A stretch of DNA of 64,000 bases. Source: Rhodanobacter sp. (GTDB lineage: Bacteria > Pseudomonadota > Gammaproteobacteria > Xanthomonadales > Rhodanobacteraceae). Every line of letters starts with the position of its first letter. Position 1 is the stretch's first letter. Shown one piece after another: positions 58,876 to 64,000 of this stretch. The position numbers were made by a program, and so were the translations under genes. Where the stretch lies: contig AP031382.1 of NCBI GenBank assembly GCA_040371205.1, positions 1,485,562 through 1,549,561 of the forward strand, written 5' to 3'. The notes below the pieces were generated by a model, which saw only the letters and a program-made list of their open reading frames with translations, was not told the origin of the DNA and made no database searches.

Positions 58876-59910
58876 TCAATTCCAGGAGCACACCACCTTG
58901 CCGCACTGGCCGGCGTCCATCAGGTCGAAGCCTTTCTGGAAGTCGTCGATGTGGATCTGGTGGGTGAGCACCTTCTGCAGCGGGAAGCCGGTCAGCACCA
59001 TCTGGGTCATCTTGTACCAGGTCTCGTACATCTTGCGGCCGTAGATGCCCTGCAGGGTGAGGCCCTTGAAGATCACCTTGTCCCAGTCGATGCCGGCGCC
59101 CTTGGGCAGGATGCCGAGCAGGGCGACCTTGCCGCCGTGGTACATGCAGTCGAGCATGTCGTTGAAGGCGCGCGGGTTGCCGCTCATTTCCAGGCCCACG
59201 TCGAAGCCTTCCATGTGCAGGTCCTTCATCACGTCCTTCAGCGACTGGTTGGCCACGTTCACCACGCGGGTGGCGCCCATGTCGGCGGCCAGCTTCAGGC
59301 GGAAGTCGTTGACGTCGGTGACCACCACGTTGCGCGCGCCCACGTGCTTGGCGATGCCGGCGGCGATGATGCCGATCGGGCCGGCGCCGGTGATCAGCAC
59401 GTCCTCGCCGATCAGGTCGAACTCCAGCGCGCAGTGCGCGGCGTTGCCGTAGGGGTCGAAGAACGCGGCCAGCTCCGATGGGATCTGGTCCGGGATCGGC
59501 CACAGGTTCGAGGCCGGCATGGTCATGTATTCGGCGAACGCGCCGTTGCGGTTCACGCCGATGCCGATGGTGTTCGGGCACAGGTGCTGGCGGCCGGCGC
59601 GGCAGTTGCGGCAGTGGCCGCAAACGATGTGGCCTTCGGCCGAGACGCGGTCGCCGACCTTGTAGCCGGTGACGCCGGGGCCGATCTCCACGATGCGGCC
59701 GACGAACTCGTGGCCGATGGTCAGGCCCGGCTTGATCGTGCGCTGGCTCCACTCGTCCCACTTGTAGATGTGCAGGTCGGTGCCGCAGATCGCGGTCTTC
59801 TCCAGCTTGATCAGCACCTCGTTGGGGCCGACCACCGGCATCGGCACCTCTTCCATCCAGATGCCTTTCTCGGCGTGGCGCTTCACCAGGGCTTTCATCG
59901 TCTGCGACAT
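58876..59910 (-). CDS. tdh: L-threonine 3-dehydrogenase
   Basis: A 344-residue zinc-dependent medium-chain dehydrogenase oxidising threonine to 2-amino-3-ketobutyrate with NAD. The catalytic zinc site is [10 protein letters not shown] and IGHEFVG; structural zinc is held by the [15 protein letters not shown] cluster. The NAD motif is [15 protein letters not shown]. Sequence runs close to E. coli Tdh throughout. ATG at 59910 adds four residues over the alternative at 59898. Confidence 0.96.
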   Translation of the reverse strand: MSQTMKALVKRHAEKGIWMEEVPMPVVGPNEVLIKLEKTAICGTDLHIYKWDEWSQRTIKPGLTIGHEFVGRIVEIGPGVTGYKVGDRVSAEGHIVCGHCRNCRAGRQHLCPNTIGIGVNRNGAFAEYMTMPASNLWPIPDQIPSELAAFFDPYGNAAHCALEFDLIGEDVLITGAGPIGIIAAGIAKHVGARNVVVTDVNDFRLKLAADMGATRVVNVANQSLKDVMKDLHMEGFDVGLEMSGNPRAFNDMLDCMYHGGKVALLGILPKGAGIDWDKVIFKGLTLQGIYGRKMYETWYKMTQMVLTGFPLQKVLTHQIHIDDFQKGFDLMDAGQCGKVVCSWN

Positions 59911-59951
59911 GGGGGGATCCAAGGCTGGCCCGGACGGGCGGAGAAGCCGCG

Positions 59952-59957
59952 ATTATA
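59952..59957 (-). promoter_or_regulatory. -10 element of the tdh promoter
   Basis: A perfect TATAAT on the minus strand, 42-47 bp upstream of the tdh start. The -35 is weak, as for typA. Confidence 0.45.
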
Positions 59958-60020
59958 AATCCCCGCCGCGCCCTGCCGTTCGAATCGCCGGATGCGCCAG
60001 CTGCATCGGCGCCCGGCGTT

Positions 60021-60066
60021 CTATCCACAGCGCATGTGGATACGCACGGGACAAGCATGTGGACAA
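60021..60066. promoter_or_regulatory. Cluster of three near-consensus DnaA boxes
   Basis: CTATCCACA (60021-60029), TGTGGATAC (60035-60043) and TGTGGACAA (60058-60066) each match the DnaA box TTATCCACA or its complement at 8 of 9 positions. They lie in the tdh-miaA divergent gap, about 100 bp before miaA. There is no long AT-rich unwinding region, so a DnaA regulatory or titration site is more likely than an origin. Confidence 0.55.
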
Positions 60067-60167
60067 CTCCGGTTCGCCACGGCGTGACAGGCATTTGGCA
60101 CGCGTTGGCGAAGTTTTGCGCAGGCGCGGCGGGTTACTCTTGCGCATCCCGATCCGCATCGACCCGC

Positions 60168-61118
60168 ATGAGTTACGACCAGCGTCCTCCCGCGATCTTC
60201 CTGATGGGCCCCACGGCCTCGGGCAAGACCGCACTCGCCTGCGCGTTGGCGGAGCGCTTTCCGCTGGGTCTGGTCAGCGTGGACTCGGCGCTGGTTTACC
60301 GCGGCCTCGACATCGGCTCGGCCAAGCCGGATGCGGCCACCCTGGCGCGCCATCCGCATGCGCTGATCGACATCCGCGATCCGGCGCAACCGTACTCGGC
60401 GGCGGAATTCCGCCACGACGCGCTCGCAGCGATGCGCGCCATCACCGCGCAGGGCAGGGTGCCGCTGCTGGTGGGCGGCACGGGGCTGTATTTCCGCGCC
60501 CTGCAGCACGGGCTTTCCGAACTGCCCGAGGCCGATCCCGCGGTTCGTGCACGGCTGGCGGACGAGGCCGCCGACATCGGTTGGCCGGCGATGCATGCGC
60601 GGCTGGCGCGGCTCGATGCCGTTGCCGCCGCGCGCATCGGTCCGAACGACGCCCAGCGTCTGCAGCGCGCGCTTGAAGTGATCGAGCTGAGCGGGCGGCC
60701 GTTGTCCGAGCTGCAGAATGGCGCCCGCCGAGACGTGTTTCCATGGCGGTTGCTCAAGCTGGCGCTGCTGCCGGCGGACCGCCAGCCGCTGCATGCGCGC
60801 ATCGCGCAGCGTTTCGATGCGATGTTGGCGGATGGCTTCCTCGACGAATTGCGCGCGCTGCGCGGGCGCGGCGATCTGCATGTCGACCTGCCGGCGATCC
60901 GCGCGGTGGGCTACCGGCAAGGCTGGGAATACCTGGACGGCCTGGGCGATGCCGCCGGGTTCCGCGACCGCGCGATCTTCGCCACCCGCCAGCTGGCCAA
61001 GCGGCAGATCACCTGGCTGCGCGCCGAGCTGGATGCGCGGGTGTTCGATCCGGAACGTGCGCCGCCTCTGACGGAGGCCGCCGATGCCGTGCAGCTGTTT
61101 CTCGGGGCGGCGCGCTGA
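60168..61118 (+). CDS. miaA: tRNA dimethylallyltransferase
   Basis: A 316-residue enzyme adding a dimethylallyl group to A37 of tRNAs that read U-starting codons. The P-loop GPTASGKT is at residues 14-21. [17 protein letters not shown] and [10 protein letters not shown] are conserved substrate loops, and [12 protein letters not shown] lies near the C-terminus. Adjacent hfq, hflX and hflK give the classic order. The ATG at 60168 is the first to open the family sequence. Confidence 0.96.
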   Translation: MSYDQRPPAIFLMGPTASGKTALACALAERFPLGLVSVDSALVYRGLDIGSAKPDAATLARHPHALIDIRDPAQPYSAAEFRHDALAAMRAITAQGRVPLLVGGTGLYFRALQHGLSELPEADPAVRARLADEAADIGWPAMHARLARLDAVAAARIGPNDAQRLQRALEVIELSGRPLSELQNGARRDVFPWRLLKLALLPADRQPLHARIAQRFDAMLADGFLDELRALRGRGDLHVDLPAIRAVGYRQGWEYLDGLGDAAGFRDRAIFATRQLAKRQITWLRAELDARVFDPERAPPLTEAADAVQLFLGAAR

Positions 61119-61316
61119 AGCCGTCCGGCCCATTCGCACGCGGCCCGGCCCAGGCCGGGCATCCCGGAGAAGCGGGCGGGATGCGGCTTTCATCGACGCC
61201 GGTCGCAAAAAACCACTTCCTTCAAGCCCTTGAACCCGGTTAACATCAGCGACGTTGGGCCGGGCGCCGCTGGCGTTTTTTCCCCGGTCCGGATGCCGCT
61301 CAGGGGAGAACAAGAA

Positions 61317-61595
61317 ATGTCCAAGGGACAATCGCTGCAGGATCCTTTTCTCAACGCCTTGCGTCGCGAGCGCGTGCCGGTAGCCATTTACCTGGTGAAC
61401 GGCATCAAGCTGCAGGGTACGGTCGAGTCCTTCGACCAGTTCGTCGTGCTGCTGCGCAACCAGGTCAGCCAGATGGTGTACAAACACGCCATCTCCACCG
61501 TGGTGCCCAGCCGCAACGTGCGCATCGGTACCGGCCACGACGGCCACGAGGCCCATGTCGACGCCGCCCCCGCAGCCGACACCGCGGATGCTTGA
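61317..61595 (+). CDS. hfq: RNA chaperone Hfq
   Basis: A 92-residue Sm-like hexameric chaperone that pairs small RNAs with mRNAs. The Sm1 motif ([19 protein letters not shown]) and Sm2 motif (YKHAIST) are intact. The C-terminal tail is short, Ala/His-rich (residues 72-92). GGGGAGAACAAG gives a strong ribosome site. A 198-bp gap after miaA probably holds a private promoter. Confidence 0.97.
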   Translation: MSKGQSLQDPFLNALRRERVPVAIYLVNGIKLQGTVESFDQFVVLLRNQVSQMVYKHAISTVVPSRNVRIGTGHDGHEAHVDAAPAADTADA

Positions 61596-61656
61596 TTGAC
61601 GGCCGGTCGGCCCACATTGAGAGCGGAACCGTTCCGCGCAAAGGCCGCCTCCCCAC

Positions 61657-63048
61657 GTGTTTGATCGTCAGAAGAAAGGCGAACGCGCCGTCCTCGTGCT
61701 GCCGCATGCGCGCGGCAGCGGCGACGCCGCGCGCCGCGCGGCCGAGTTCGCGGAGCTGGCCAAATCCGCCGGCGCCGAGGTGCTCGGCAGCGTTTCCGCG
61801 CGTGTCGAAGTACCCAATCCGCGCTTCTACATCGGCAGCGGCAAGGCCGACGAAGTGGCCGAGATGGTGCGCGCGCTGGGCGCCGACCTGGTGCTGGTCG
61901 ACCACCTGCTCAGCCCGGTGCAGGAGCGCAACCTCGAAAAGCACTTGAGCGCGCGCGTGGTCGACCGCGCTGGCCTGATCCTCGACATCTTCGCCCAGCG
62001 CGCCCGCTCGCACGAAGGCAAGCTGGAGGTGGAGCTGGCCCAGCTCAAGCACGTCGCCACCCGGCTGGTGCGCGGCTGGACCCATCTGGACGCCCAGCGC
62101 GGCGGTGCCATCGGCAACCGCGGTCCCGGCGAAACCCAGCTGGAAACCGACCGCCGCCTGCTGGCCGAACGCGTCAAGCAGCTCACCAAGCGCCTCGAAA
62201 AGGTGCAGACCCAGCGCGGCCAGCAGCGCCGCGCGCGCCTGCGCAATACGGTGCCGCGGGTGGCGCTGGTGGGTTATACCAACGCCGGCAAGTCGACCTT
62301 GTTCAATGCGCTCACCGCCGGCGGCGTGTATGCAGCCGACCAGTTGTTCGCCACGCTGGATCCCACCGTGCGCCGGCTGGACGACCTCGCCTGCGGCCCG
62401 GCGGTGATCGCCGACACCGTGGGCTTCGTGCGGGAATTGCCGCACGACCTGGTCGCCGCCTTCCGCGGCACGCTGGCCGAGGCGCGCGACGCCGACCTGC
62501 TGCTGCACGTCAGCGATGCCGCCGACGAGGAGCGCGAACCGCTGCGCCGCGTGGTCGACCAGGTGCTGGAGGAGATCGGCGCGGGCGACGTGCCGCAGCT
62601 GCGCGTCTTCAACAAGATAGACATGATGGGTGCCGACGTCCCTGCCGGCGAAGATCAAGCAGCGCCCATCCTTGGCCGCATTTCCCAAGAAAGCGCGGCT
62701 CCGTCCCCGCCCATCGCGATGCAGCCGCGCATCGACCGCGACGCCGAGGGCAAGCCGCAGGCGGTATGGCTCTCGGCCGCCACCGGTGCCGGCATCGATC
62801 TGCTGCGGCAGGCGCTGGGCGAACTGCTCGGCGGCGAGCGCGTGCGGACCGAACTGCGCCTGCCCCTGACGGCGGGCCGGCTGCACGCGCGGCTCAAGGC
62901 GGTGGGCGCCATCGCCGGCGAGCAGGTGGACGAGCACGGCTGGCGCTTGCGCATCGACGCGCCGCGCAGCGTGATCGCCCCGCTCAACGGCGGCAGTCCC
63001 TCGGAGAACGAACTGCTGCGCGGACTGTTGGTCGGCGCGCCATCGTGA
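61657..63048 (+). CDS. hflX: Ribosome-rescue GTPase HflX
   Basis: A 463-residue GTPase that splits stalled ribosomes under stress. It starts with GTG at 61657. The N-terminal HflX domain (about 1-195) contains GRGPGETQLE-type motif (NRGPGETQLETDRR). The P-loop is GYTNAGKST (206-214), with DTVGFVRELP and NKID (319-322). About 30 extra residues (about 324-354) follow NKID, making it longer than the E. coli protein (426). Confidence 0.95.
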   Translation: MFDRQKKGERAVLVLPHARGSGDAARRAAEFAELAKSAGAEVLGSVSARVEVPNPRFYIGSGKADEVAEMVRALGADLVLVDHLLSPVQERNLEKHLSARVVDRAGLILDIFAQRARSHEGKLEVELAQLKHVATRLVRGWTHLDAQRGGAIGNRGPGETQLETDRRLLAERVKQLTKRLEKVQTQRGQQRRARLRNTVPRVALVGYTNAGKSTLFNALTAGGVYAADQLFATLDPTVRRLDDLACGPAVIADTVGFVRELPHDLVAAFRGTLAEARDADLLLHVSDAADEEREPLRRVVDQVLEEIGAGDVPQLRVFNKIDMMGADVPAGEDQAAPILGRISQESAAPSPPIAMQPRIDRDAEGKPQAVWLSAATGAGIDLLRQALGELLGGERVRTELRLPLTAGRLHARLKAVGAIAGEQVDEHGWRLRIDAPRSVIAPLNGGSPSENELLRGLLVGAPS

Positions 63049-63199
63049 TTTCGCCAGCGTCTGCTAGAATGCAGGCGTTTGTGCGGCCTGAAAAGCCGGC
63101 CGCCACACCGACAGCAGCCCCGTCACGCCCCATGCGACTTCCGTTCAACCCGATGCGGTCCGGCGCGGTTTGCCGACCTTCCCAGCGACGAGACTGACA

Positions 63200-64000
63200 A
63201 TGGCCTGGAATGAACCCGGAGGCGGGCAGCGCGACCCCTGGAACCGGCAGCGTCCGAGCGGCAACGATTTTTCGCCGAACCAATGGCTGAAAGGCTTCGG
63301 CAAGCATTTCGGCCGACTGGGCAGAGGCCCGGGCGGCCTGCTGATCGCGATCGTCGTGGTGGTCGCGGTGTTCCTGTTGATGAGCAGCTACACCATCGTC
63401 GGCGCACGCCAGGTCGGCGTGGTGCTGCGCTTCGGCGAGTACGCGCGCACCTTGCCGCCGGGTTTCCACTTCAAGCTTCCCAGCCCGGTCGAGACGGTGG
63501 ACAAGGTCGAGGCCACCGGCATCCGCTCGGTCAACGACCGCGTTTCGATGCTCACCCGCGACGAGAACATCATCACCATCGACTTCACCGTGCAGTACCA
63601 GGTGGACGATGCGCGCAAGTACCTGTTCTCGGTCAGCGACCCGGACGGCAGCGTGAGCGCGGCGGCCGAGGCCGCGGTGCGTTCGGTGGTCGGTTCCAGC
63701 GACATGGACCAGATCCTTTCCGCCGCCGGTGCGAACCTGGTGACCGAGGCGCAGCAGGCCCTGCAGAAGACGCTGGACAGCTACAACAGCGGCCTGCGCG
63801 TCACCGAGGTCAGCTTCCAGAACGTGGCGCCGCCGGCCGAGGTGAAGGATGCCTTCGACGACGTCAACAACGCGCGCGAGGACAAGCAGAGCATCGAGAA
63901 CGCCGCCCTGGGCTACGCCAACAAGGTGGTGCCGGTGGCGCGCGGCGACGCGGCGCGCATCGCCGCCGAGGCCGAGGGCTACAAGGCTGAGCGCATCGCG
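63200..64000 (+). CDS. hflK: HflK, FtsH-protease modulator (5' part)
   Basis: The first 267 codons of an SPFH/band-7 membrane protein that, with HflC, surrounds and restrains the FtsH protease. A Gly/Arg/Pro-rich N-terminus (residues 5-45) precedes one transmembrane helix (about 47-65). The band-7 domain follows (VGVVLRFGEYARTLPPGFHFKLP). The coiled-coil region starting with REDKQSIENAA is present to the window edge. Start ATG at 63200 is followed by the MAWNEPGG typical of HflK. The gene runs out of the window. Confidence 0.94.
   Translation, partial: MAWNEPGGGQRDPWNRQRPSGNDFSPNQWLKGFGKHFGRLGRGPGGLLIAIVVVVAVFLLMSSYTIVGARQVGVVLRFGEYARTLPPGFHFKLPSPVETVDKVEATGIRSVNDRVSMLTRDENIITIDFTVQYQVDDARKYLFSVSDPDGSVSAAAEAAVRSVVGSSDMDQILSAAGANLVTEAQQALQKTLDSYNSGLRVTEVSFQNVAPPAEVKDAFDDVNNAREDKQSIENAALGYANKVVPVARGDAARIAAEAEGYKAERIA

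Noticed and set aside
59911-60020. Glycine riboswitch before tdh
   Set aside because: Threonine/glycine genes made this worth checking, but the leader is only about 40 nt from the -10 to the start and shows no aptamer-like stems.
60001-60167. Replication origin at the DnaA-box cluster
   Set aside because: There is no AT-rich unwinding element and no dnaA, dnaN or gidA nearby; only the boxes are supported.

Overview
The window is GC-rich (about two thirds G+C by eye) and densely coded, with short intergenic gaps, many ATGA stop/start overlaps and no rRNA, tRNA, insertion sequence, prophage or CRISPR array that I can see. Several sets of genes point to a gammaproteobacterium of the order Xanthomonadales, most likely Rhodanobacteraceae (Dyella/Rhodanobacter/Luteibacter type). 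These are the AcnD/PrpF form of the 2-methylcitrate cycle, kbl/tdh, the miaA-hfq-hflX-hflK order, a CopA/CopB pair, and paired DUF1800/DUF1501 genes. The family placement is inference; the order of core genes is seen directly.

Layout. 1-3.3 kb: periplasmic copper resistance (copA, copB) with a membrane-anchored cytochrome c. 3.3-12.2 kb, all on the minus strand: a DMT transporter, an AsmA-like protein, a yqjI-yqjH metal-regulated ferric reductase pair with twin palindromic operators, an ornithine cyclodeaminase homologue, a small methyltransferase, a periplasmic cyclophilin and a CycA amino-acid permease. 12.3-15.5 kb: a PadR regulator translationally coupled to a HAAS/membrane sensor protein, then a secreted YtcJ-like amidohydrolase. 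15.5-21.4 kb: a minus-strand cluster of DUF1800, DUF1501, a low-GC small membrane protein, a second DUF1800, a YgjP-like metallopeptidase and a DUF6348 protein. 21.6-24.8 kb: a methyltransferase, then an MFS sugar transporter coupled to a GH68 fructan/sucrose enzyme. 24.9-30.7 kb: a complete tripartite heavy-metal RND efflux operon. 31.4-35.8 kb: AIM24-like protein, typA, ppiB, a DUF937 protein and a GlsB/YeaQ membrane protein. 36-40.7 kb: aminotransferase, mdh, and ahpC-ahpF with a convincing OxyR-type promoter. 40.8-50.3 kb: a propionate/2-methylcitrate locus containing an HTH-fused citrate-synthase homologue, a DUF2332 protein, prpB, prpC, acnD and prpF, with an oppositely oriented TerC gene that carries a yybP-ykoY (manganese) riboswitch lodged between prpC and acnD. 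50.5-53.0 kb: two tandem, almost identical OmpA-family genes in a 1132-bp direct repeat. 53.1-59.9 kb: an RsuA-family pseudouridine synthase, kbl, a large DUF748 protein and tdh. 60-64 kb: a cluster of three near-consensus DnaA boxes, then miaA, hfq, hflX and the start of hflK.

How the genes work together. Metal and oxidative stress is a recurring theme: copper oxidation, heavy-metal efflux, nickel/iron-responsive ferric reduction, a manganese riboswitch on a TerC exporter, and peroxide reduction by AhpC/AhpF. Carbon genes cover propionate oxidation to pyruvate and succinate, threonine to glycine plus acetyl-CoA, malate oxidation, and sucrose or fructan use. The most unusual points are the HTH-citrate synthase beside a prp locus with no PrpR in view, the riboswitch-bearing TerC inside that locus, the doubled DUF1800 cluster, the nearly identical OmpA pair, and the DnaA-box cluster upstream of miaA.
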